Assembly (NCBI GenBank): GCA_003539375.1
Contig: DPPH01000052.1
Coordinates: 10,743 to 51,565 of the forward strand
Direction: 5' to 3'
Length of the DNA stretch: 40,823 nt
DNA from: Clostridiales bacterium
GTDB taxonomy: Bacteria; Bacillota; Clostridia; Tissierellales; Dethiosulfatibacteraceae
In this document: piece after piece, positions 33,523 through 40,823 of the stretch
How positions within the stretch are numbered: position 1 is the stretch's first letter
How the letters are laid out: each line of letters starts with the position of its first letter
Made by a program: the position numbers and the translations under genes
The notes under the pieces: model-generated
Told to the model about the DNA's origin: nothing
The model's input: only the letters and a program-made list of their open reading frames with translations
Databases searched by the model: none

Positions 33523-35731
33523 ATGTGTTGAATATGATTAAAGCAAGAAGAACAACAACCATTACAATACCTACTAGATAAATTGAATAAGTTATACTAT
33601 TCATCTTGTACTTAGTTTCATCAAAATCTTTCTTTATAGTAGTAATTTTTTCACTATCTTTGATTTTATTGACTGTTTTTTCTTTAATATGAATGTTTTT
33701 CCCGGATTCTACAGTGTGTTTAATATTTGATTTAAAATTTTCTTTCGCATTTAATTCATAATCTTTTATTTTGCCTTCTAATTCAGAGAGGTTAATTTTC
33801 ATATGAGGTTTATTATAAGATTCTTTTATTTTATCTTTTAACTTGTGTTCTTTCTTAGTTTTCTTGCTTTTCCTATCTTTAAATTTAATATAAAAACTAT
33901 AAATCATAGAATTTAATTTATCCATAGGATTAGGATATGTTTGAAATTCAATATTCGCAGCAAATCTTAATGAATAAGATATATAGGCTGCGATTTTTAA
34001 GAGCAGAGTATCAAAAATTCTAAGAATAAATGTTGATACTAAAAACATGAACTTGAAAACAGGGTTGTATATATTTTCTTCAATAGATATCCAGTTTCTT
34101 GTTTTGTCAAAATAATCCATATGGCCATTTTTTTCTTGTCTAAGGTTAGGAAGGACATATTTCAAATATATAATTATACCTAATCCTATAGTTAGAAAAG
34201 AAGAAAACATGTTTTTAAGAGAATAAAACTGTATAGTATGAACACTATGCAAATCTATGCTGAAAATATTATATAGGCTAAAGAAATATCTTTCGAAAAT
34301 ATTTGGATTAATTCCGATGTAAATTATAATAATAGATGAAATAACCATAGGAAATAAGGCTCTTTTATTAATATACTTTCTATAAGAAGCATAATACTTG
34401 CTGTTGTCTTCTACAAATAAACTGATGTAAAGTTTCAATAAATATGCAGTAGTAATTGAGCTTCCAAGGGTAAAAAGTATTTCAACTGTAATCCTAATTG
34501 GTGATGAAAAATCATGAAGATATTCCGTTAGACTGTGGTGTATTAATGTTTTGCTTAGATATCCGTTGAAACCGGGCAATCCTATAATAGCACAGAATCC
34601 TATAAAAAAAGTTATTTTTAAGATTGGTTTAAACCTACCAAATCCGTATAGTTTGTTTATGTTTAACTCATGGGTAATCATGTAAATTATACCCACACCC
34701 ATAAATAGCATAACTTTAAAAACAGCATGGTTAAAAATATGAAACATAGTCCCGTAAACAGCCAGATATCCATGGTCTTTCATTAAACCCATGAGACCGA
34801 TCCCTAGAATAATATATCCTATTTGACTCATGGTGCTGTATGCTAAAGTTCTTTTTATATTTACTGGGAAAAGAGCCAATATTCCTCCTGTAAAGATATT
34901 AATAAAACCAAATATTACCATACCTAATGAAAGATAAAAATCCTTATCCATTAAGAATATAACAGTTAACATAACACCAAAGATTCCGGTTTTTACAAGT
35001 ATACCGGAAAGTATAGCACTTGCAGGAGTAGGTGCTGCAGGATGAGCCTTAGGAAGCCATATATGTAGAGGAACTATACCGGCTTTTATTCCAAAACCTA
35101 TTATTAAAAGTGAACTAATTACATATTTTATAGGACCAATTCTTGGTAAAACTAGATATAACTCTGAAACATTTAGAACCTGGGTGTAAGAATACATGAT
35201 AAATATACCCATAAGTAAAATCATTCCTCCTGCTACTGCCATATTCATGTAAGTTTCTCCAGCTTCATGAGCTTCGTCGTCCTCATCATGAATTATAAGA
35301 GGATATGAGGAAAAAGACATAATTTCAAAAAATGTAAATAGATTAATAATATTTTCTGAAATAAATATTCCTAAGGTACTTATGTAAGTAACCATAAAGA
35401 AAAAGTGATATCTATTTCTATGTATGTAATTGAACAAATACTGACTTGAGTATATATTTACAATAAACCAAATAAAACTAGTGATTAAAACAAAAATGTA
35501 CCTAAATGAGTTCAATTTTAAATTAAGTCCCGTTCCCATTACATAGGTTACTTGAAAATTTAAAGTACCCTCCTTTATATATTTGTACATATAAAGGATA
35601 ACAAGAAAATTTACCAAGGTTGTTAGTATATTTATTATATTTCTATATAATTCATTTCTTTTACCAACAAAATACGAAATAGACGTTGTAATTGTTGGAA
35701 ATAAAAGTATGAATAGTAGTAGTCTGTCCAT
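33521..35731 (-). CDS. NuoL/M/N-like cation/proton antiporter subunit with charged C-terminal extension
   Basis: The 736-residue membrane protein is the last of three proton-conducting-type subunits in the operon. Conserved ion-path residues are present: E136 (FTFFEIMSF), K216, K247 in the segment APTPASAILSGILVK, and K339 in HAVFKV. About 14 membrane helices are followed by a strongly charged Lys/Glu-rich stretch (about 618-710) and one last hydrophobic helix (about 715-734). Ordinary MrpD proteins end near 490 residues, while the extra C-terminal part recalls NuoL or MrpA in general layout only. It starts 18 bases after the previous gene. Confidence 0.8.
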   Translation of the reverse strand: MDRLLLFILLFPTITTSISYFVGKRNELYRNIINILTTLVNFLVILYMYKYIKEGTLNFQVTYVMGTGLNLKLNSFRYIFVLITSFIWFIVNIYSSQYLFNYIHRNRYHFFFMVTYISTLGIFISENIINLFTFFEIMSFSSYPLIIHDEDDEAHEAGETYMNMAVAGGMILLMGIFIMYSYTQVLNVSELYLVLPRIGPIKYVISSLLIIGFGIKAGIVPLHIWLPKAHPAAPTPASAILSGILVKTGIFGVMLTVIFLMDKDFYLSLGMVIFGFINIFTGGILALFPVNIKRTLAYSTMSQIGYIILGIGLMGLMKDHGYLAVYGTMFHIFNHAVFKVMLFMGVGIIYMITHELNINKLYGFGRFKPILKITFFIGFCAIIGLPGFNGYLSKTLIHHSLTEYLHDFSSPIRITVEILFTLGSSITTAYLLKLYISLFVEDNSKYYASYRKYINKRALFPMVISSIIIIYIGINPNIFERYFFSLYNIFSIDLHSVHTIQFYSLKNMFSSFLTIGLGIIIYLKYVLPNLRQEKNGHMDYFDKTRNWISIEENIYNPVFKFMFLVSTFILRIFDTLLLKIAAYISYSLRFAANIEFQTYPNPMDKLNSMIYSFYIKFKDRKSKKTKKEHKLKDKIKESYNKPHMKINLSELEGKIKDYELNAKENFKSNIKHTVESGKNIHIKEKTVNKIKDSEKITTIKKDFDETKYKMNSITYSIYLVGIVMVVVLLALIIFNT

Positions 35732-35749
35732 ATTAACGCATTCCTTTTT

Positions 35750-37198
35750 TTAAAATAATTTATTTGCGGTTGCTTGGATTGTATTTATAAGCCAGTTAGG
35801 GAAAAATCCCAAAATTATATTTATCGCTGCTAGCAAAATAATAGGGACTAGCATAAAATTTTTAGGTTCTGATACTTCCACTTCTTTAGAAGGATCTCCT
35901 TTAAAAAAAGCTGTAGATATAACAGGGATTAAATAGGCAGCTGTGAAGAAAGCACTTAATAAAAGAATAATAGGAATAAGATAATTACCCTGGTCTAAAC
36001 CGCCGATAGCAAGAAACCATTTACTAACAAAGCCATTTGTAGGAGGAATTCCAATAAGGCAAAAAGATGCTACACTAAAACTAATCATAGTCTTTGGCAT
36101 TCGTTTACCAATTCCTGCTATTTCACTTAATTCTGTTTTCTTCTCATAATGCATTATAGCACCAACACAGAAAAACAGGGTTATTTTCACAGTAGCATGG
36201 AAGAGCATATGAAGAAAACCACCTACATAGGCACTATCTTCAAATATAACCAGTGCAAGCATAACATAACCTAACTGGCTAATGGTTGAGTAAGCTAGTC
36301 TTCTCTTTAGATTTTCCTGATGTATTGCTAAGAAAGAACCCATTAAAATTGTTAGAAGAACCAAAATCAAAGTATATCGATTACCTCCGGTAAAATCTAT
36401 TACCCTCCAACCTAAGACGAAATAAGTCATCCTACCCAATGCAAATATTCCGGACTTAACAACGGCTACAGCATGAAGTAAAGCGCTAACAGGAGTTGGA
36501 GCAACCATAGCAGATGGAAGCCATGAATGAAAAGGAACCAAAGCAGCTTTAACACCAAATCCTAAGAATAATAGTAAATAAACCATTAGATATAAATTCT
36601 TATTATCATAAACTAAAATTCCAACAACTCCACCCGGGACAAAGGATAAATTTTGAGTTTGGCTAAATAATAATATAATACCAAAAAGTACCATTGTTGC
36701 TCCAAAAAAGGAATAGATTAGATATTTCTTTCCAGCTCTTAATGCTTCTTCTGATCCTTTTTCAATAACTAGAGGAAAAGTTGACAGGGTAAGTAGTTCG
36801 TAAAAAAGATATAAGGTAATAAGATTCCCAGAAAAAGCAATACCCAAGGTGACTCCTTCCGTTATAAGATAAAACATAAAAAATTTATTTAGTCCATCAC
36901 CTTTACCCATATAATCTATAGAATAAAAGGTAGTAAATATCCACAAAGCAGAAACCAAAATGGCAAAGGTTTTACCTATATTATCAGGCATTAGGTAGAG
37001 GTTTAACAGTTCGTTTATCTTTACCATATGAAAAAGAGTATTTGTCTTAAATAACACAATATAAACTACCAGAAAAAGATTTATTATGGTAGTTGATATA
37101 ACGATAGTGTTTCTTCTATTGTAAGCAGGTTTGCTTAATCCTACAATAAATCCGGAGATAATAGGTATCAGTATAGGCAGTAAAACAGCAAAATTCAT
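35750..37198 (-). CDS. MrpD/MbhH-type antiporter subunit (second copy)
   Basis: The 482-residue membrane protein of the NuoL/M/N family carries E134 (FYELLTLSTFPL), K217 and K248 (APTPVSALLHAVAVVK), the residues that form the proton path in MrpD and complex I antiporter-like subunits. Length is standard for MrpD/MbhH. It is 13 bases downstream of the first copy, with which it shares the domain plan but not close sequence, so the copies diverged long ago or have separate roles. Confidence 0.88.
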   Translation of the reverse strand: MNFAVLLPILIPIISGFIVGLSKPAYNRRNTIVISTTIINLFLVVYIVLFKTNTLFHMVKINELLNLYLMPDNIGKTFAILVSALWIFTTFYSIDYMGKGDGLNKFFMFYLITEGVTLGIAFSGNLITLYLFYELLTLSTFPLVIEKGSEEALRAGKKYLIYSFFGATMVLFGIILLFSQTQNLSFVPGGVVGILVYDNKNLYLMVYLLLFLGFGVKAALVPFHSWLPSAMVAPTPVSALLHAVAVVKSGIFALGRMTYFVLGWRVIDFTGGNRYTLILVLLTILMGSFLAIHQENLKRRLAYSTISQLGYVMLALVIFEDSAYVGGFLHMLFHATVKITLFFCVGAIMHYEKKTELSEIAGIGKRMPKTMISFSVASFCLIGIPPTNGFVSKWFLAIGGLDQGNYLIPIILLLSAFFTAAYLIPVISTAFFKGDPSKEVEVSEPKNFMLVPIILLAAINIILGFFPNWLINTIQATANKLF

Positions 37199-37211
37199 AA
37201 GAGACTCCTTA

Positions 37212-38669
37212 CTATATGTTGAATAGTTCTATTAAGTTAAATGATATTCCACCAATTATCATCATGGCTAAAACAAGTAAAACAATAGGTAAAATCCTTA
37301 TAAATTCTACTTTTTTAGAATTATAAACTTTGCCATCTAAATTATCATTTCCAAAATATCCATTGATTACTATAGGAAAATAATAGAGAACATTTAATAA
37401 GGAACTTGCTAAAATTATTAGTATTAAAGGAACTCTTCCTACTTCTATACATGTTAGTGACAGATACCATTTAGAAATAAACCCAGGTAAGATTGGAATA
37501 CCTACCATTGAAAAAGCACCTAAAGTAAATAGTCCTAAAGTCAGAGGCATTTCTCTTCCTATTCCCTTAAGATCTTCAATTTTTTTACTTCCGGTTTTTT
37601 CTATAAATAGGCCTGATATTAAAAACAGTGAAGATTTAGTCACGGCATGACCTATAATATGGTAAATAGCTATAGCTGTACCGGTTACAGTACCTAATCC
37701 TATACCAAAAACAATATATCCCATTTGAGCTACACTTGAATAAGCCACCATTCTTTTTAATTCTTTTTGCATGATAGCCATTATAGAGCCAAAAATCATT
37801 CCCATAGATCCTAATAGTAGGATAATATCCATTATTATAAAACTATTTACTATTTCATAATTAAACATTCTAAACAGCACCTTCATAAGCATGAACACGT
37901 AAACTTTAATCACAAGAGCTGAAAGAGCAGCACTAGCTGGAGTTGGAGCTGAAGAATGAGCATCTGGAAGCCAACTGTGTAGTGGAAAAACAGCACTTTT
38001 TATACCTAAACCGATAGTAAATAATCCCAGAATAATAAGAACAGCATTTTCATGATATTGATAATTCCCAACTATGGTTTCATGTATAAGAGAAATATTT
38101 AGATGACCTGTAATAGAATAAATATAGGCTATAGCCATAAGTACCAGTCCAGAACCTATGGTACTCATTATAAGGTATTTAACTGTAGCTTTAATATTTT
38201 CTTTTTTATCTTTGAGGATTATTATTCCGCAAGCTGAGAGGGTTGAAACTTCAATAAATACGTAACTATTAAAAAGATCATTAGAATAAATTACTCCCAG
38301 TAAAGAAGCTAGTAGAATATTGATTAGAACATAAAAAAATGAAATTCTATTTTCAGGAACTTCCTTTTCAAGAGCAAAGTTTGAAAACCAGAGAATCATC
38401 AACATAACAAAAGTAAAAACTAAGGTTACTACAGATTCGGATTTTCCTATATAAAACTCTATACCTAATAAGTTATTGGGATTACCTATAGATAATGTAA
38501 TAACTTCTCTAGATATACTGTAAACCATAAGAAAAATCGAAAGTAAAAATACTACTAAATTAGAGCCAATAGATATGTACTTGATTTTTTTCTTGTCTTT
38601 AAAAAGCATCATAACAAATGAAAACAATATAAGTATCAATATATTTATAATAGGAATATAATTAGTCAT
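37212..38669 (-). CDS. MrpD/MbhH-type antiporter subunit (first copy)
   Basis: The 485-residue membrane protein has E140 (YVFIEVSTLS), K224 and K255 (APTPASAALSALVIK). Family and role as for ion translocation in Mrp antiporters and Mbh/Mbs complexes. It overlaps the end of the MrpC-type gene by 8 bases, suggesting translational coupling. It occupies the place of mbhH in the Mbh gene order. Confidence 0.88.
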   Translation of the reverse strand: MTNYIPIINILILILFSFVMMLFKDKKKIKYISIGSNLVVFLLSIFLMVYSISREVITLSIGNPNNLLGIEFYIGKSESVVTLVFTFVMLMILWFSNFALEKEVPENRISFFYVLINILLASLLGVIYSNDLFNSYVFIEVSTLSACGIIILKDKKENIKATVKYLIMSTIGSGLVLMAIAYIYSITGHLNISLIHETIVGNYQYHENAVLIILGLFTIGLGIKSAVFPLHSWLPDAHSSAPTPASAALSALVIKVYVFMLMKVLFRMFNYEIVNSFIIMDIILLLGSMGMIFGSIMAIMQKELKRMVAYSSVAQMGYIVFGIGLGTVTGTAIAIYHIIGHAVTKSSLFLISGLFIEKTGSKKIEDLKGIGREMPLTLGLFTLGAFSMVGIPILPGFISKWYLSLTCIEVGRVPLILIILASSLLNVLYYFPIVINGYFGNDNLDGKVYNSKKVEFIRILPIVLLVLAMMIIGGISFNLIELFNI

Positions 38670-39033
38670 TTTGATCTCCTCTCATTTTTAGTATATCCTC
38701 TAAATCCACTGTTCCGTAATGTTGGTATAACTTTATAGTTAAAGCTAAGGCAAAAGCAGTAGTTGTAACTGCGACTACTATACCCGTAAGCATTAAAGCA
38801 CTCGGTACCGGGTTTACATAGCTATCAACTCCCTTAAACTTATCAACTATTATGGGTGCATCTTTTCCAAATATATAGCCTTTTGCTATAAAAAAAAGAA
38901 AAACAGCAGTATCCATAATATTTAGACCTATAATTTTTTTTATGAGATTTCTATGGAGCATCAAAGTAGCAAAGCCAATACCAAAAAGTATTACAGCTCC
39001 AGTTTCATAATAATTAGTTATAAAAACATCCAT
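38662..39033 (-). CDS. MrpC/MbhG-type subunit (NuoK-like)
   Basis: The protein has 123 residues from the ATG at 39033, which follows GAGGTG; an in-frame GTG at 39045 is inside that site. Three membrane helices and the end VNPVPSALMLTGIVVAVTTTAFALALTIKLYQ are typical of MrpC and NuoK-type subunits. It is the small partner between the MrpB-like and the first MrpD-like protein. Confidence 0.9.
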   Translation of the reverse strand: MDVFITNYYETGAVILFGIGFATLMLHRNLIKKIIGLNIMDTAVFLFFIAKGYIFGKDAPIIVDKFKGVDSYVNPVPSALMLTGIVVAVTTTAFALALTIKLYQHYGTVDLEDILKMRGDQND

Positions 39034-39034
39034 G

Positions 39035-39451
39035 TTACACCTCACTATTTATAAATATAGTAAATATAATATAAAAAACAGATGCTACTAAAAAACCAAC
39101 GGCAATATTTAAAGGTAATATAAATCCTGCGCTTAAAATTCTTCCTGTAACTCCTGCACTAGGGTGAGGTAGATGTAGTTGATAAGATAAAAAACTATAT
39201 CCTTTAATTAATGTATAAAAGATTAGTGAAATACTTAATGATGTTATAAGTCTTTTTCTAGAATAGATTTTCATTATAAAATCTTTTCCGTAAATCAAAT
39301 GCATAATTATTAAAGATGTACCTAAAATAGTACCGCCTGAAAATCCACCACCAGGAGAAAGATGTCCGTTTATAATAACATATAATCCGAAAAGCTGAAT
39401 AAGAGGGATTAAGATTTTTCCTACTTCTTTTAATATAATATCTCTTTCCAT
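39035..39451 (-). CDS. MrpB/MbhF-type subunit
   Basis: The 138-residue membrane protein contains GLYVIINGHLSPGGGFSGGTILGTSLIIMHLIYG (about 22-55), the hallmark of MrpB family (MnhB) proteins, with four predicted helices. Its TAA stop overlaps the ribosome binding site of the MrpC-type gene. Confidence 0.92.
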   Translation of the reverse strand: MERDIILKEVGKILIPLIQLFGLYVIINGHLSPGGGFSGGTILGTSLIIMHLIYGKDFIMKIYSRKRLITSLSISLIFYTLIKGYSFLSYQLHLPHPSAGVTGRILSAGFILPLNIAVGFLVASVFYIIFTIFINSEV

Positions 39452-39460
39452 TTATGACTC

Positions 39461-39730
39461 CTAACTTTTAAACAATAATAAAACAACGGTTGCACCGCTA
39501 AATAATACTGTAGCTTCTAATAGGGTATCCAAAGCTCTATAATCTAATATTATACCGGTTATAATATTAAGAGATCCTGTTTCCTGAGTAGTTTGAGATA
39601 AATAAGTTTTACTTAAAATATTATTGCTAGGATTTTCTTCTCCACCAAAATCAGGAAGATCTTTAACACCTATTAATAAAATTACAATAAGAATAATAGT
39701 AATTAAAACAGCACTAACTTTTCTCATCAT
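39461..39730 (-). CDS. MbhE-type subunit (equivalent to the far C-terminus of MrpA)
   Basis: The small protein of about 89 residues has an N-terminal helix, GVKDLPDFG, and TGIILDYRALDTLLEATVLFSGATVVLLL. This matches the MbhE domain that is found at the C-terminal end of MrpA in fused systems. The start is uncertain: ATG at 39730, ATG at 39727, or GTG at 39736 with an AAAGGT site. It overlaps the end of the DUF4040 gene. Confidence 0.8.
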   Translation of the reverse strand: MMRKVSAVLITIILIVILLIGVKDLPDFGGEENPSNNILSKTYLSQTTQETGSLNIITGIILDYRALDTLLEATVLFSGATVVLLLFKS

Positions 39731-39962
39731 TACCACCGGATACCTTTCTTACGGTTAAAACAAAAAGTATTGTAGTTATACCAGCACCAACAGCAGCTTC
39801 AGTAATTGCTAAATCTGGAGCATTTAACTGCTGCCAGAGTATTGCCATTAATAAACTGTAAACCATAAAAACTACTACACTAGCAAGAAGGTTTTTAATA
39901 AGAGAAACGGAAATCGAAAATACAATCATAAAAATAATTATAATAATACTAAAAGTCTCCAT
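39714..39962 (-). CDS. MbhD-type subunit, DUF4040 (NuoJ-like part of MrpA)
   Basis: The 82-residue membrane protein has LLASVVVFMVYSLLMAILWQQLNAPDLAITEAAVGAGITTILFVLTV, the DUF4040/MbhD signature with the conserved Glu after DLAIT. The start at 39962 (METFSI) follows GGAAG; a longer in-frame form would overlap the MrpG-type gene more. It overlaps that gene by 14 bases and the next by 17. Confidence 0.85.
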   Translation of the reverse strand: METFSIIIIIFMIVFSISVSLIKNLLASVVVFMVYSLLMAILWQQLNAPDLAITEAAVGAGITTILFVLTVRKVSGGNDEKS

Positions 39963-40248
39963 TTTTAGAATCTTCCTTTCTCTCGTAATTTCCCCTTGCA
40001 ATGATGTGGGTTGCAGTAGGAGTAGTTATAAATAAAAAAATAATTATAAGTACAATTTTTAAGGTAACCATATTTAAACCATTATAGATACAGAAGGATA
40101 TCAAGGTTAGAAAAGCTCCTAAAGTATCGCATTTTGCAGAACTGTGAGCCCTAGTATAAAGATCAGGAAATCTTAATATGCCCAAGGTTCCAACTGCGAA
40201 AAAAAATAAACCACCTATTAAAAAAATAAAGAAAAATATAGATTTCAT
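39949..40248 (-). CDS. MrpG/MbhC-type subunit
   Basis: The 99-residue membrane protein contains GTLGILRFPDLYTRAHSSAKCDTLGAFL, the signature of MrpG (MnhG), and three helices. One base separates it from the MrpF-type gene. Confidence 0.92.
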   Translation of the reverse strand: MKSIFFFIFLIGGLFFFAVGTLGILRFPDLYTRAHSSAKCDTLGAFLTLISFCIYNGLNMVTLKIVLIIIFLFITTPTATHIIARGNYERKEDSKNGDF

Positions 40249-40249
40249 A

Positions 40250-40504
40250 TTAGGACTCCTTGATAACTTTTGATATAAGAATTGATGCAGTAAAACTAAT
40301 TAAAGCATATACTAATGCCACATCAATAAAATAGGTTTCATGATAGATGAAAGATACGCCAATAATTATTGTTATTACCTTTGTATTAACAACATTTATT
40401 GCAATAATCCTATCAGCTATAGTAGGTCCTTTTATTGCTCTGTACATACATAAAAAAATTGTAAATGATAAAAAAATTAAAGAAAAATTTAATAGACTAA
40501 TCAT
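40250..40504 (-). CDS. MrpF/MbhB-type subunit
   Basis: The 84-residue membrane protein has MYRAIKGPTIADRIIAINVVNTKVITII, the signature of MrpF (MnhF), with three helices. It overlaps the MrpE-type gene by 8 bases, as is usual for this gene pair. Confidence 0.92.
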   Translation of the reverse strand: MISLLNFSLIFLSFTIFLCMYRAIKGPTIADRIIAINVVNTKVITIIIGVSFIYHETYFIDVALVYALISFTASILISKVIKES

Positions 40505-40823
40505 AATATCTTTCCTCTATTGTCAGCAGTATTTTTTCGAATTTTGAATTCAATATTCCAGACTCGAACTCTTTTTTTAAGCAGTGTACCTTAAGGAGAT
40601 TGTTATCTAAGCTTACTGTTAAAGTTCCAGGAGTCAAAGTTATAGAATTAGCAAAAACCATCCTGTGAAAATCAGATTTTAATTTAGTGTGATATTGTAT
40701 TATTTCAGAATCTAGATTTGGATTAGGATTTAAAATTATTAGGGCTACGTGAATGTTTGCTTTTACAATTTCTATTAATAAAACAAACAAATATTCAAAA
40801 AATAAAATAAAATAACCAAGCTT
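40497..40823 (-). CDS. MrpE/MbhA-type subunit, N-terminus cut by window edge
   Basis: The last 108 residues are visible and the frame stays open to the right edge (KLGYFILFFEYLFVLLIEIVKANIHVALIIL...). The pattern of a membrane helix, VKANIHVA, and the soluble part ANSITLTPGTLTVSLDNNLLKVHCL is that of MrpE (MnhE), whose full length is about 160. A TTG inside (40790) is not a credible start since the homologous N-terminal helices continue upstream. First visible gene of the antiporter operon; its promoter is outside the window. Confidence 0.9.
   Translation of the reverse strand, partial: KLGYFILFFEYLFVLLIEIVKANIHVALIILNPNPNLDSEIIQYHTKLKSDFHRMVFANSITLTPGTLTVSLDNNLLKVHCLKKEFESGILNSKFEKILLTIEERYYD

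Noticed and set aside
40347..40547. 66-codon plus-strand frame at the right end
   Set aside because: Opposite the MrpF and MrpE-type genes; reads as a membrane-like protein only because hydrophobic codons are mirrored.
40818..40823. Window ends exactly in AAGCTT (HindIII site) and has the size of a cosmid or fosmid insert
   Set aside because: May be a cloning boundary or chance; it says nothing about biology and cannot be tested here.
1..40823. tRNA or rRNA genes, CRISPR arrays, insertion sequences, prophage or conjugation genes
   Set aside because: None seen on either strand; all gaps are short and are filled by promoters and terminators.

Overview
The window comes from an AT-rich, low-GC Gram-positive genome. 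Shine-Dalgarno sequences are strong, and the block murC | purR-spoVG-glmU-prs-pth-mfd-prsA is typical of Firmicutes. An anaerobic member of the Clostridia/Tissierellia is the best guess. Reasons are a complete histidine-to-glutamate route through formiminotetrahydrofolate, pyruvate carboxylase, a selenium tRNA-modification gene and a multi-subunit cation/proton antiporter. No RNA genes, insertion sequences, phage genes or CRISPR arrays were seen, and no gene-free stretch exceeds about 225 bases.

Layout. (1) 1-5852: sulfur/selenium neighbourhood. It holds the 3' end of a YeeE/YedE transporter, a convergent GT-C type membrane glycosyltransferase, two exported rhodanese lipoproteins (one with four active rhodanese domains made by tandem duplication), and selU/mnmH. 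(2) 5842-7865: a radical SAM protein and its usual partner of unknown DNA-metabolism function, behind a strong promoter with a perfect LexA-type box. (3) 8029-12706: pyruvate carboxylase and an orphan methylthioribose-1-phosphate isomerase, separated by a compact terminator/promoter/SD element. (4) 12713-19862: the hut cluster hutU-ftcD-hutI-fchA-hutP-hutH. Between hutP and hutH lie a promoter, a UAG-N4-UAG-N4-UAG HutP site and an intrinsic terminator, so hutH appears to be under histidine-dependent antitermination. (5) 19926-21303: a small membrane protein and an Ldh2-family dehydrogenase. (6) 21433-33468: murC facing left, then rightward purR (with paired PurBoxes), spoVG, glmU-prs-pth-mfd, a PrsA-like foldase and a beta-CASP nuclease. 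(7) 33521-40823: a leftward Mrp/Mbh-type antiporter operon cut by the right edge. Its order E-F-G-D(DUF4040)-E'-B-C is followed by three NuoL/M/N-like subunits.

How the genes work together. HutH, HutU, HutI, FtcD and FchA convert histidine to glutamate plus methenyl-tetrahydrofolate and ammonia, and HutP senses histidine. PurR, Prs and PRPP connect to purine supply. The rhodaneses and SelU suggest handling of sulfane sulfur or selenium outside and inside the cell. The clearest candidates for something little described are the LexA-controlled radical SAM pair and the antiporter operon, which has Mbh gene order but no hydrogenase genes in view.
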